20,296 nucleotides of DNA from DATGKD01 sp035294855 (GCA_035294855.1 DATGKD010000125.1:1-20296); one strand, 5' to 3'; shown: positions 14,014-20,296, numbered from the stretch's first letter. Numbers and translations: made by a program. The notes: generated by a model not told the origin, from the sequence alone.

Positions 14014-15990
14014 TCAGGAAGCCGTCTCGAACCCGAGCACCTCGCCCACGAACGCCAGCTCGAGGCGAGCGGCTTCCTCGAGGGTGTCCGCCCGGCGGAA
14101 ACCGTGGCCCTCGCCCGGGAACACCACGTGGTCGCACCGCACCCCTCGGGCGCGCAGGGCCTCGGCCAGCAGCGACGCCTGCTCCGGCGGGACGACGGGG
14201 TCGTCCGAGCCTTGCAGGAGCAGCACCGCGCCCCCGATCCGCTCGGGGTGCAGCGCCGGTGACCGGTCTTCGTAGACGGCTGCGGCCTCGGGCCAGGGCC
14301 CGACGAGGCCGTCGAGATAATGGGACTCGAACTTGTGCGTGTCCCGAGCGAGCGCGCGCAGGTCCGTGACGGGGTAGGCGAGGACCGCGGCGGCAAAGGG
14401 CCCGCCGGGAACGAGCGCACGGAGCGCCGTGAGCCCCCCGGCACTCGAGCCCTTGACCACGATCCGCCCCCCGTCCACGCGGCCCGCTCCCACCAGGTGG
14501 CGCGCGGCGGCCACGCAGTCCTCGGCGTCGGCGACGCCCCACCTTCGGTCGAGGAGGCGGCGGAAAGCACGCCCGTGACCCGCCGAGCCCCGATAGTCGA
14601 CGGACGCGACCGCCACCCCCCGGGTGGTCCAGAACTGCACGGCGGGATCGAACGCCGCGTCCACTGCCGCGGTGGGGCCGCCATGGCATACGACGACGAG
14701 CGGTGGCAACGAGCTCGACGGGCCTTCGAGTCCGTCCCCGACCGGTGGGTGGAACAAGAGATACGCGTGCTCCCCCCGGGTCGTGGGGAACGACATCGCT
14801 TCGGGGGCCGACACCCAGGCGGCGGGCATCGCACGCGCCGTCGGCCGGCGCACGACGCGAGCCGGGCGCGCGGCGGAGTGCAGGCTCACCGCCCCGATCG
14901 CGGGCGGCTCGTGCGGCGTGGCCCCGATCATGACGACCTCGTCTCCCAGCACCCGCAACCCGCCGATGGCGGTGTACGGCTGGTCGAGGACGTGCAACCG
15001 GCCACGGGCCTCTTCGAGGACGCCCACGTGGTCCCGGCCGTCGCGGCGGAAGCGGCAGACAAGGTCGCCCCCGGCCGAGAAGTCGAGCGTCGTCTGGCCG
15101 AGCACCCAATCGGGCGCGTGGAACTCCGCCTCGTCGGCGCACATCCGGACGGGATCGCCGCCGCGCTCCGCCCGAAACGGCTGCCACCATCCGTGACGGT
15201 CCGACACGAACCACAGAGCACCGTCGGGAGCCCAGGTCGGCTGGCCGACCGACTCCGCGGGGCCGCCCGCGACCAGCCGGCCGCCGCTCAACGACGGCGC
15301 CCCGTTGCCTGCGGCGACCACCGTGGCCACCCAGAGCTCGGTGCCGTCCCAGGGCATCTGAGGGTGGTCCCACGCCAGCCAGGCGAAGAGCGCGCCGTCG
15401 GGGCTGGGTCGCGGGGCGGCGAAGAAGTCTCGGCCGGCGACGAGGACGACGGGAGGAGCGCTACCGGACTTGTGCACCGCCACGATCTCGTCGAGCACCT
15501 CCCCGGCAGGCGTGTGCCGCTCACGAACGGCGACCAGCCAGGGACCGCCCTCGACCGGGCGGACGTCGGCGTAGCGGTGCACTCCGCCCGGGGGCGCCTC
15601 CGGCGTGAGACGCACCGAGCCATCTCCCCCACGTCCGCCGTCTCCCCCACGTCCGCTGTCTCCCCCACGTCCGCTGTCTGTGACCTCGGCGCGCCACAAG
15701 GCCTGGTCGGCGTACGAGGTGTAGATGACGACATCGTTAGCGGCGAGAAATGCACCCCCGCCGTACTCGTGCACACGCGAGCGCGCGTTTGCACCAGCCG
15801 GGGTGACCTCGCGGGGCGCGGTGTCGGGCGCGGCCCGCATCACCGCCACGCGCCCACCTTCGAGCGGACGGCTCTCCGACCACCAGCAAGCCGCGCCACT
15901 CACCTGGGGACCCGACAACGAGACGCGCCCCGCGGCCAACGCTACGGGCGTCAGCGGCGACGGCCAGGTGCCAAAGGGAGCGCGCCGCAC
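14014..15990 (-). CDS. S9 family (prolyl oligopeptidase-type) serine peptidase
   Basis: This 658-residue cytoplasmic-looking protein has the two-domain S9 plan. An N-terminal beta-propeller of about 400 residues shows repeated short strands such as WAPDGALWFVSDR and SPDGALFAWLAWD. A C-terminal alpha/beta-hydrolase domain follows. The catalytic triad is readable as Ser516 in KGSSAGGL, Asp597 in GSDDPVVPPEQ and His629 in PGEGHGF, with normal spacing. The oxyanion-hole segment VVCHGGPTAA and the DYRGSAGHGRAFR loop are typical of acylaminoacyl-peptidase or dipeptidyl-peptidase-like S9 enzymes that cut short peptides. No signal peptide is seen. GTG 15990 is the chosen start; a TAGCCT -10 lies 9 nt upstream. 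An 18-nt tandem repeat encodes a Gly/Asp/Arg-rich loop in the propeller. Confidence 0.92.
   Translation of the reverse strand: MRRAPFGTWPSPLTPVALAAGRVSLSGPQVSGAACWWSESRPLEGGRVAVMRAAPDTAPREVTPAGANARSRVHEYGGGAFLAANDVVIYTSYADQALWRAEVTDSGRGGDSGRGGDGGRGGDGSVRLTPEAPPGGVHRYADVRPVEGGPWLVAVRERHTPAGEVLDEIVAVHKSGSAPPVVLVAGRDFFAAPRPSPDGALFAWLAWDHPQMPWDGTELWVATVVAAGNGAPSLSGGRLVAGGPAESVGQPTWAPDGALWFVSDRHGWWQPFRAERGGDPVRMCADEAEFHAPDWVLGQTTLDFSAGGDLVCRFRRDGRDHVGVLEEARGRLHVLDQPYTAIGGLRVLGDEVVMIGATPHEPPAIGAVSLHSAARPARVVRRPTARAMPAAWVSAPEAMSFPTTRGEHAYLLFHPPVGDGLEGPSSSLPPLVVVCHGGPTAAVDAAFDPAVQFWTTRGVAVASVDYRGSAGHGRAFRRLLDRRWGVADAEDCVAAARHLVGAGRVDGGRIVVKGSSAGGLTALRALVPGGPFAAAVLAYPVTDLRALARDTHKFESHYLDGLVGPWPEAAAVYEDRSPALHPERIGGAVLLLQGSDDPVVPPEQASLLAEALRARGVRCDHVVFPGEGHGFRRADTLEEAARLELAFVGEVLGFETAS
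15623..15676. repeat. 18-nt tandem repeat in the S9 peptidase gene
   Basis: Three units of 18 nt (15623-15640, 15641-15658, 15659-15676) share TCTCCCCCACGTCCG plus three more bases, and differ at one base between the first and the other two. Read on the minus strand each encodes a six-residue Gly-Arg-Gly-Gly-Asp-Ser/Gly unit. The repeat preserves the frame and sits in what is probably a surface loop of the propeller. Confidence 0.88.
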
Positions 15991-15998
15991 GGGAGCCG

Positions 15999-16005
15999 TA
16001 GGCTA
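15999..16005. promoter_or_regulatory. Overlapping divergent -10 elements, S9 peptidase and AcuI-like reductase
   Basis: The heptamer TAGGCTA reads TAGGCT on the plus strand (15999-16004), 6 nt before ATG 16011, and TAGCCT on the minus strand (16005-16000), 9 nt before GTG 15990. The whole gap between the two divergent start codons is only 20 bp, so both promoters must share it. No -35 matching TTGAC was found for either direction. Confidence 0.55.
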
Positions 16006-16010
16006 CGCGG

Positions 16011-17045
16011 ATGCCCACCGATCCGCCCTCTGACCGCGACCCGGGTGTCGACAGCTCGTTCGCCGCCTTCGTCGTGCGCCGCACCGACGACGGGACCACG
16101 TCGGGTGTGGAGCAACTCGGGCCCGACGACCTGCCCGAGGGCGAGGTTGTGGTCGACGTGGCGTGGTCGTCGGTCAACTACAAGGACGCCATGGTCACCG
16201 TGCCGGGCAACCGCGTGGCCCGCGTGTCACCGCTCGTCCCGGGGATCGATCTGGCCGGCCGCGTCCTCGCGAGCGGCGATCCGGCCGTTGTGCCCGGCAC
16301 CGAGGTCCTCGCCCACGGCGGAGAGCTCGGCGTGTCCCGCCATGGCGGTTTCGCCGTGCGGGCGCGCGTCCCCGCCGAAGCCGTAGTCGCGTTGCCCGCA
16401 GGCCTGTCGGCGCGTGACGCCATGACGATCGGCACGGCAGGGTTCACCGCGGCGCTGTCGGTCGACGAGCTGGAACGGTTCGGGCTGTCTCCCGGCGACG
16501 GTCCGGTGCTCGTCACGGGCGCGTCCGGCGGGGTGGGCTCATTCGCGGTGGTCATCCTGGCGGCACGGGGCTACGAGGTGGTGGCGAGCACCGGCAAGAC
16601 CGACGAGCACGCCTGGCTCCAGGCCCTCGGCGCGGCGGACGTCGTGGGACGCGATGCCATCGACGACGCCGGTGAGCGCGTGCTCGGCCCGGAACGCTGG
16701 GCGGGAGCGGTCGACTGCGTGGGCGGTCGGACGCTCGCGCGGGTGGTGAGGTCGCTGCGCTACGGCGCGGCCGTCGCTGCGAGCGGCCTGACGGGCGGGG
16801 TCGGCCTCGACACCACCGTGTACCCGTTCATCACCCGGGCGGTCGCACTCCTCGGGATCGACTCGGTCCGCACGCCGCCCGAACGGCGCCGCGCCATCTG
16901 GGCGAGGCTCGCCGGGGACATGCGCCCCCGGCACCTCGACGACATCGTCGCCGCCGAGATCCCCCTGAGCGGCCTGGCCGCCACGCTTGCCGATGTCCTC
17001 GAGGCCAAGGTGCGGGGCCGGGTCCTCGTCCGTCCCGGAGGCTGA
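16011..17045 (+). CDS. Acrylyl-CoA reductase / quinone oxidoreductase family (AcuI, YhdH/YhfP type)
   Basis: This is a 344-residue zinc-independent medium-chain dehydrogenase/reductase. The WSSVNYKDAMV segment, PGIDLAGRV and the HGGFAVRARVPAEAVVALP region are characteristic of the YhdH/YhfP group, whose best-known member AcuI reduces acrylyl-CoA to propionyl-CoA with NADPH. The Rossmann motif VTGASGGVGS spans 168-177, and TIGTAGFTAALSV precedes it as in the family. Structural-zinc cysteines are absent, as expected. The first ~18 residues are a polar extension. ATG 16011 is 6 nt after the TAGGCT -10, consistent with a leaderless mRNA. Nothing nearby points to acrylate, DMSP or 3-hydroxypropionate metabolism, so the substrate remains open. 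It converges with the DUF4232 gene, 13 nt between stops. Confidence 0.88.
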   Translation: MPTDPPSDRDPGVDSSFAAFVVRRTDDGTTSGVEQLGPDDLPEGEVVVDVAWSSVNYKDAMVTVPGNRVARVSPLVPGIDLAGRVLASGDPAVVPGTEVLAHGGELGVSRHGGFAVRARVPAEAVVALPAGLSARDAMTIGTAGFTAALSVDELERFGLSPGDGPVLVTGASGGVGSFAVVILAARGYEVVASTGKTDEHAWLQALGAADVVGRDAIDDAGERVLGPERWAGAVDCVGGRTLARVVRSLRYGAAVAASGLTGGVGLDTTVYPFITRAVALLGIDSVRTPPERRRAIWARLAGDMRPRHLDDIVAAEIPLSGLAATLADVLEAKVRGRVLVRPGG

Positions 17046-17046
17046 G

Positions 17047-17067
17047 CACCACCTGAGCTCAGGGGTG
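17047..17067. terminator. Possible bidirectional terminator between convergent genes
   Basis: CACC (17047-17050) and CCT (17052-17054) can pair with AGG (17061-17063) and GGTG (17064-17067), with one bulged base and a GAGCTC loop. The structure lies across the 13-nt gap between the AcuI-like and DUF4232 stop codons. The stem is modest and there is no T tract. Confidence 0.3.
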
Positions 17068-17709
17068 AGGCGGAGCGGTGGTCTGGACCTCGGGCGACGC
17101 CGACCCGAAGACCGGGGAGACGGTGACGGTCCCGTGGTTGCACACCGACATCGCCGTGCTCACCACGACGTGGGTGGTGGCGCCCGGGGGGATGAACTGG
17201 ATGGCCGTGGCCATCTCGCACGAGGTCTCGCCGGCCACCGTGACGTCGGAGTACCCGAGGTTGAAATACGCCGTCCCGCCCGCAGGGAGCATCACCGACG
17301 ACGAGGAGAAGTTCGTGAAGGAGTAGCTGCCGGCACGCACGACATTCGTGGGCAGCGCGGCGCCCGACGAGCCCAAGAGCAGCGCCCCGGGAAACCCGTC
17401 CATGGTGCACGACGTGGTCGAGATGTCGCGGAGGCTGAAGGTCAGCTCGAACGTCCCGGCGGCACCCTCGCTCCCGGACAGTGAGGCCGAGAGCGCACCC
17501 CCTTGGCACGCGGTCGAGGAGCTACTTGCCGTGGACGTGGTCGTGGAAGCGGGTGCTGCGGACGTCGACGTCGACGACGTCGTCCCCGTCGTGGAGGTGG
17601 CACCGTGGTGCGGCGACGAGCACGCTGCGAGCCCAAGACCCAGCACGCCGGTCACGACGAAGGCCGCGGGGAACCCCCGTCGGAGCGCTCGCTGCGTGCT
17701 CATGGACAT
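17059..17709 (-). CDS. DUF4232 lipoprotein
   Basis: This 216-residue exported protein has a type II signal peptide: positively charged RALRRG, then a hydrophobic stretch (about 13-29) and the lipobox LAAC with Cys30. A Ser/Thr-rich linker (about 31-65) would hold the domain away from the membrane. The remaining part has the DUF4232 pattern. Cys residues bracket a beta-sandwich-like domain, TSCTMDGFPGALLLGSSG matches its C-x-L-x-G-x-P signature, and PPGATTHVVV with a terminal CNHG follows. The function of DUF4232 proteins is not established; they are common in actinobacterial cell envelopes. ATG 17709 is chosen because GGAG lies 8 nt upstream; an alternative ATG is at 17703 and the frame is open to 17757. 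It is 109 nt downstream of the DUF151 stop. Confidence 0.85.
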   Translation of the reverse strand: MSMSTQRALRRGFPAAFVVTGVLGLGLAACSSPHHGATSTTGTTSSTSTSAAPASTTTSTASSSSTACQGGALSASLSGSEGAAGTFELTFSLRDISTTSCTMDGFPGALLLGSSGAALPTNVVRAGSYSFTNFSSSSVMLPAGGTAYFNLGYSDVTVAGETSCEMATAIQFIPPGATTHVVVSTAMSVCNHGTVTVSPVFGSASPEVQTTAPPHP

Positions 17710-17769
17710 CGTCTGGTCTCCATCGGAGTGCCGCCTCCGGCGCGATGGGGGGAGCACCGCCCGTGGGGC

Positions 17770-17799
17770 TCGCCCGGACGAGGCCGGGTCGCCCGGACG
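17770..17799. repeat. 11-bp direct repeat between DUF4232 and DUF151 genes
   Basis: TCGCCCGGACG occurs at 17770-17780 and again at 17789-17799. The second copy can also fold with the intervening CCGGG (17784-17788 with 17792-17796) into a small hairpin. It lies 3' of the DUF151 gene and 5' of the DUF4232 gene, so it could be a weak terminator or an operator. The rest of the 109-nt gap shows nothing recognisable. Confidence 0.45.
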
Positions 17800-17818
17800 G
17801 CACCGCCGGCCGTGTCGC

Positions 17819-18325
17819 TCAGGAGCTGAAGTCCTCGGGTCGCACGGTGTCGAGGAACTGCCGGAACTCCCCCACGAGCTCGTCCGGCGTGGAGGAGTCG
17901 CCGTCCTCGTCCTCGTCCTCGGAGGGGAGCAGGATGCCTTCGGCGTCCATGAGGTCGTCGGCGACGAACAAGGGGCTGCCGGTGCGCACCGCGAGCGCGA
18001 CTGCGTCCGAGGGCCGGCTGGAGACGCTCAGGGCGTCGCCGTTGCGCTTCAGCTGCAGCTCCGCGAAGTACGTCGCGGAGCGCAATTCGGTGATCACGAC
18101 CCGTTCGAGGGTGGCGCCGAGTGAATCGACGACGTCTCGCAACAGGTCATGCGTCATGGGCCGGGGCGTGGCCACGCCCTGGATCGCGAACGCGATCGCG
18201 GTCGCTTCGGGCGCCCCGATGAAGATCGGCAACGTTCGACCCAGGCCTTCGGCCTCAGTGAGCAGCAGTACGGGCGTGTTGGACTGGAGGTCCACACGAA
18301 CCGCGCTCAAACGCACCTCCACCAT
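17819..18325 (-). CDS. DUF151 / bifunctional nuclease family protein (Rv1829-like)
   Basis: This 168-residue protein has the DUF151 core: LSAVRVDLQSNTPVLLLTE, then LPIFIGAPEATAIA, then RPMTHDLLRDVVDSLGATLERVVITEL, then SSRPSDAVALAVRTGSPLFV. A very acidic segment (SEDEDEDGD) and a C-terminal FRQFLDTVRPEDF helix follow, as in actinobacterial members. Plant members of the family have been reported to have RNase and DNase activity; the bacterial role is unclear. The gene ends the garA-ftsR-hpt-DUF151 cluster. ATG 18325 is 6 nt from a TAAGTT -10 that overlaps the hpt stop codon, so it may also be transcribed alone as a leaderless mRNA. It starts 9 nt after hpt. Confidence 0.93.
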   Translation of the reverse strand: MVEVRLSAVRVDLQSNTPVLLLTEAEGLGRTLPIFIGAPEATAIAFAIQGVATPRPMTHDLLRDVVDSLGATLERVVITELRSATYFAELQLKRNGDALSVSSRPSDAVALAVRTGSPLFVADDLMDAEGILLPSEDEDEDGDSSTPDELVGEFRQFLDTVRPEDFSS

Positions 18326-18331
18326 GCCTGC

Positions 18332-18337
18332 AACTTA
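18332..18337 (-). promoter_or_regulatory. -10 element for the DUF151 gene inside the end of hpt
   Basis: On the minus strand TAAGTT lies exactly 6 nt before ATG 18325, and its first three bases are the hpt stop codon TAA. The spacing matches the other leaderless-type starts in the window. No clear -35 is seen. Confidence 0.45.
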
Positions 18338-18901
18338 CCGCCCGTAGAGGGATTGGACATGCGCGTCGGGGTCGGTTTCGAGCGCCTGTTGGTCGCCGAC
18401 GACAACGAAAGGCAAGTTCCTGTACCGCCCGGCCACGTCGAGTCCGTACCCGAGGAGCAGGTCGTCTGTGGCCTCGAATCCCACGAACCGCAAGGTCACC
18501 GGGACGATCCTCCGCGTCCGCCGGTCGAACAACGTGCACACTTCAAGTGACGTGGGCCCCCGGCGGCGCAGCTCCCCTGTCACGTAGGTGCTGGTGAGCC
18601 CGGTGTCCACGATGTCCTCGACCAGGACCACGTCTCGGCCGTGGACGTCGTGGTCGAGGTCCTTGGTGATCCGAACGCGCCCCGTTCCCGCCGCATAGTC
18701 GGAGATGCCGAGGAAGTCCACCTCGCACGGCACCGTCACGCGGCGCGCGAGGTCGGCGAGGAAGAGCATGCTGCCCTTCAGCACCGCCACGAGCAGGACG
18801 CCCTCGGGATAGGCGTCGGACACCTCCCGGCCCAACCGCTCCGTCGCTGTGGCCAGGTCGTGGGCGCTGTGGAGGACCCGAACGCCCTCCGCAGTGGTCA
18901 C
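18335..18901 (-). CDS. hpt: Hypoxanthine phosphoribosyltransferase
   Basis: Hpt salvages hypoxanthine and guanine by transferring phosphoribose from PRPP, giving IMP and GMP. The 188-residue length is usual. The PRPP-binding signature VVLVEDIVDTGLTST (91-105) has the two acidic residues Glu95 and Asp96 followed by the phosphate loop. LKGSMLFLADL (41-51) is the conserved pyrophosphate-binding Lys-Gly loop, and DFLGISDY (62-69) and FVGFEATDDLLLGYGLD are typical of bacterial Hpt. The GTG start at 18901-18899 overlaps the ftsR stop as GTGA, so translation is likely coupled. In mycobacteria hpt is elsewhere, near tilS and ftsH, so finding it inside the garA-ftsR-DUF151 block is unusual. Confidence 0.95.
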   Translation of the reverse strand: MTTAEGVRVLHSAHDLATATERLGREVSDAYPEGVLLVAVLKGSMLFLADLARRVTVPCEVDFLGISDYAAGTGRVRITKDLDHDVHGRDVVLVEDIVDTGLTSTYVTGELRRRGPTSLEVCTLFDRRTRRIVPVTLRFVGFEATDDLLLGYGLDVAGRYRNLPFVVVGDQQALETDPDAHVQSLYGR

Positions 18902-19878
18902 CCTCCGAGCTGCTCGCGCAACGTGGTGCGAAGGAGGACCTCGCGCAGCTGCTGACCCAGGCGCGACAGCTCCGCGGCGGCGCTGTGGGCGCGTTGGCGC
19001 GACTCCGGGTTGCGCTGCTTCAGAAGCGGGAGGACCACCTGTTCGACGAAACCCGCCTCGCGTTCGGCCGCATGCTTGTGCAGCCGTAGGTGCCGCGCTT
19101 CGACGCCGAACGCCGCGAACCCGGCGGCCAGCCGCGCCACGATCAGTGCATCCTCGTCGTAGTACTCCACGCCCCCCACGACGCGCCCGGACAACAGCCC
19201 GTACGACTGAAGCTCCTTGACGGACGCCACGTCGAGGCCCGCGGCGGTGGCCAGCTCGTCGTCGGTCATGCTCGCTCCGGACAGCGCGTGCAGCGGCGCC
19301 GGCGTCGTACCCGTCGACGGATGCCGTGACCCCCGCCGCGCCCCGGCCCTCGGCGCGTCACCGCCTGCCGGGCTGCGTTCGTGATCGGGCACATCCTCGC
19401 CGCGCACCGGGGCGACCCGCGCCGCGCGCGTGGGCGGCCCCTGAGGCGAGACCATGGCTTCGGGCTCCGGCCGGGCGTCACGTTCGGGCCGGGTTGCGGA
19501 GGAGGCGTCGGCAGCCGACTCGGTGCGCCGATGGCCTCCCACGAGCACCGGTTCGACCTGACGGGGCGCGGGACTTGCTCCCTGGGCCTGCGAGCGCCGC
19601 TCGCGGCCGTTGCCGGCGCCGGCGTCCTCACCGGGGACCTCCTGCTCCAGGCGCCCCTTGATCACCTTGAGCGGGAGGAAATGCTCCCGCTGCTGGCGGA
19701 GCACCCAGCGCAGCCGCTCCACGTCGTGGTCGTAGAACTTGCGGTAGCCGGACGGGGTCCGTTCGGGGTTCACGAGCCCCTGGCTCTCCAAGAACCGGAT
19801 CTTCGAGATGGTGACGTCGGGGAATTCCTGGCGCAGCAGCGTGAGGACATCCCCGATGGACAGGAACGAGCGGCTCAC
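18898..19878 (-). CDS. ftsR: FtsR-type MerR family transcriptional regulator (Rv1828-like)
   Basis: From GTG 19878 the protein has 326 residues. Residues 4-79 are a MerR-type winged helix: SIGDVLTLLRQEFPDVTISK, then IRFLESQGLVNPERTPSGYR, then KFYDHDVERLRWVLRQQREH, and FLPLKVIKGRLEQ. This matches mycobacterial Rv1828 and corynebacterial FtsR, which regulates ftsZ. A C-terminal helical domain (about 204-322) has a second helix-turn-helix-like segment, DDELATAAGLDVASVKELQSYGLL, then EYYDEDALIVARLAAGF. Between them, residues 80-203 are a Pro/Ala/Arg/Glu-rich, probably disordered linker, making this protein longer than the ~250-residue mycobacterial homologue. The GTG is preferred over upstream in-frame codons because conserved sequence starts right after it and a GGAG lies 10 nt upstream. 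It follows garA by 25 nt and overlaps hpt by 4 nt. Confidence 0.93.
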   Translation of the reverse strand: MSRSFLSIGDVLTLLRQEFPDVTISKIRFLESQGLVNPERTPSGYRKFYDHDVERLRWVLRQQREHFLPLKVIKGRLEQEVPGEDAGAGNGRERRSQAQGASPAPRQVEPVLVGGHRRTESAADASSATRPERDARPEPEAMVSPQGPPTRAARVAPVRGEDVPDHERSPAGGDAPRAGARRGSRHPSTGTTPAPLHALSGASMTDDELATAAGLDVASVKELQSYGLLSGRVVGGVEYYDEDALIVARLAAGFAAFGVEARHLRLHKHAAEREAGFVEQVVLPLLKQRNPESRQRAHSAAAELSRLGQQLREVLLRTTLREQLGG

Positions 19879-19903
19879 GTGAACGGCTCTCCGCGAGGCG
19901 TTC

Positions 19904-20296
19904 TCACTCGTCCGCCGCGGCCAGGTAGACGAGCTTGAACTTCCCGATCTGCACTTCGTCGCCCGAGGACAGCACCGCCTCCTCGATCCGCTCACGGTTG
20001 ACGTAGGTGCCATTGAGGGAGCCCACGTCCCGCACGGTGTACCCCCCGTGGTTCTTGACGAACTCCGCGTGGCGACGCGACACCGTGATGTCGTCCAGGA
20101 AGATGTCGCTTTCGGGGTGTCGGCCCGCACGCGTGACGTCCGTGACAAGGTCGAAACGAGTCCCGGCGTTCGGGCCACGCTTCACGACCAAGAGGCCCGC
20201 GCCGCTCGGTCGGTCGGGAAGCGTCACGGTGAGGTCCTCATCGGTCGCCTCACCTTGGGAATCCACAGGATGCAGCGTCACCGTGGTGTCCGCGGG
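19904..20296 (-). CDS. garA: FHA-domain regulator GarA (OdhI/GarA family), 5' end possibly cut by the window
   Basis: The C-terminal ~100 residues are a forkhead-associated domain nearly identical in key motifs to mycobacterial GarA: LLVVKRGPNAG, then AGRHPESDIFLDD, then TVSRRHAEF, then DVGSLNGTYVNRE, and GDEVQIGKFKLVYL. These include the phosphothreonine-contacting Arg, Ser, His and Asn residues. GarA and OdhI bind 2-oxoglutarate dehydrogenase (KGD), glutamate dehydrogenase and glutamate synthase and are switched by Ser/Thr kinases. An in-frame GTG at 20281 would give 125 residues, but the frame stays open to the edge. The five visible upstream codons encode Pro-Ala-Asp-Thr-Thr, reminiscent of the phosphorylated Glu-Thr-Thr motif of GarA. 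I therefore think the true start is beyond the window. It leads the ftsR-hpt-DUF151 cluster. Confidence 0.93.
   Translation of the reverse strand, partial: PADTTVTLHPVDSQGEATDEDLTVTLPDRPSGAGLLVVKRGPNAGTRFDLVTDVTRAGRHPESDIFLDDITVSRRHAEFVKNHGGYTVRDVGSLNGTYVNRERIEEAVLSSGDEVQIGKFKLVYLAAADE

Noticed and set aside
13424..15373. 649-codon minus-strand frame spanning the GT87-like and S9 genes
   Set aside because: It is an out-of-frame shadow of two genes whose own frames carry recognisable domains; its translation is Arg/Gly/Pro-rich.
17442..17829. Small frames overlapping the DUF4232 lipoprotein on both strands
   Set aside because: They have no domain, signal peptide or ribosome binding site, and the DUF4232 frame with its lipobox explains the region.

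Overview
The window is very GC-rich with strong G/C bias at third codon positions, and it reads as ordinary chromosome of a high-GC actinobacterium. The best lineage clue is at the right end: a GarA-type FHA protein, an FtsR-type MerR regulator and a DUF151 bifunctional-nuclease protein, a block that matches Rv1827-Rv1828-Rv1829 of Mycobacterium. GT87-like and DUF4232 proteins and many apparently leaderless genes fit the same phylum. An Acidimicrobiia-like lineage is my guess, not something shown by the sequence. I see no phage, IS element, CRISPR array, rRNA or tRNA.

Layout. 1-185: probable C-terminal end of an unrecognised gene, with a strong hairpin downstream. 186-628: non-coding leader. 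629-1753 (+): GH26-like glycoside hydrolase, probably a lipoprotein. 1790-7883 (-): gltB-gltD, the two subunits of glutamate synthase. 8070-11425 (+): thiamine genes thiO-thiS-thiG, then thiD from its own promoter. 11615-12370 (+): single-pass membrane protein of unknown function. 12393-13988 (-): GT87-like polytopic membrane protein. 14014-15990 (-): S9 serine peptidase. 16011-17045 (+): AcuI/YhdH-type reductase. 17059-17709 (-): DUF4232 lipoprotein. 17819 to the right edge (-): garA-ftsR-hpt-DUF151.

How the genes relate. GltB and GltD make glutamate from glutamine and 2-oxoglutarate. ThiO, ThiS and ThiG make the thiazole half of thiamine and ThiD phosphorylates the pyrimidine half; thiC, thiE and thiF are not in the window. 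GarA homologues control 2-oxoglutarate and glutamate enzymes in other actinobacteria, so having gltBD about 12 kb away is notable but does not show linkage.

No new defence or mobile system is visible. The signals most worth a second look are in gene expression and gene order. Four starts have a TANNNT -10 hexamer exactly 6 nt upstream, suggesting leaderless mRNAs. Both divergent intergenic regions hold a TANNNTA heptamer that gives overlapping -10 elements on both strands. A purine-salvage gene (hpt) sits inside the garA-ftsR-DUF151 block. Two neighbouring genes carry in-frame minisatellites.
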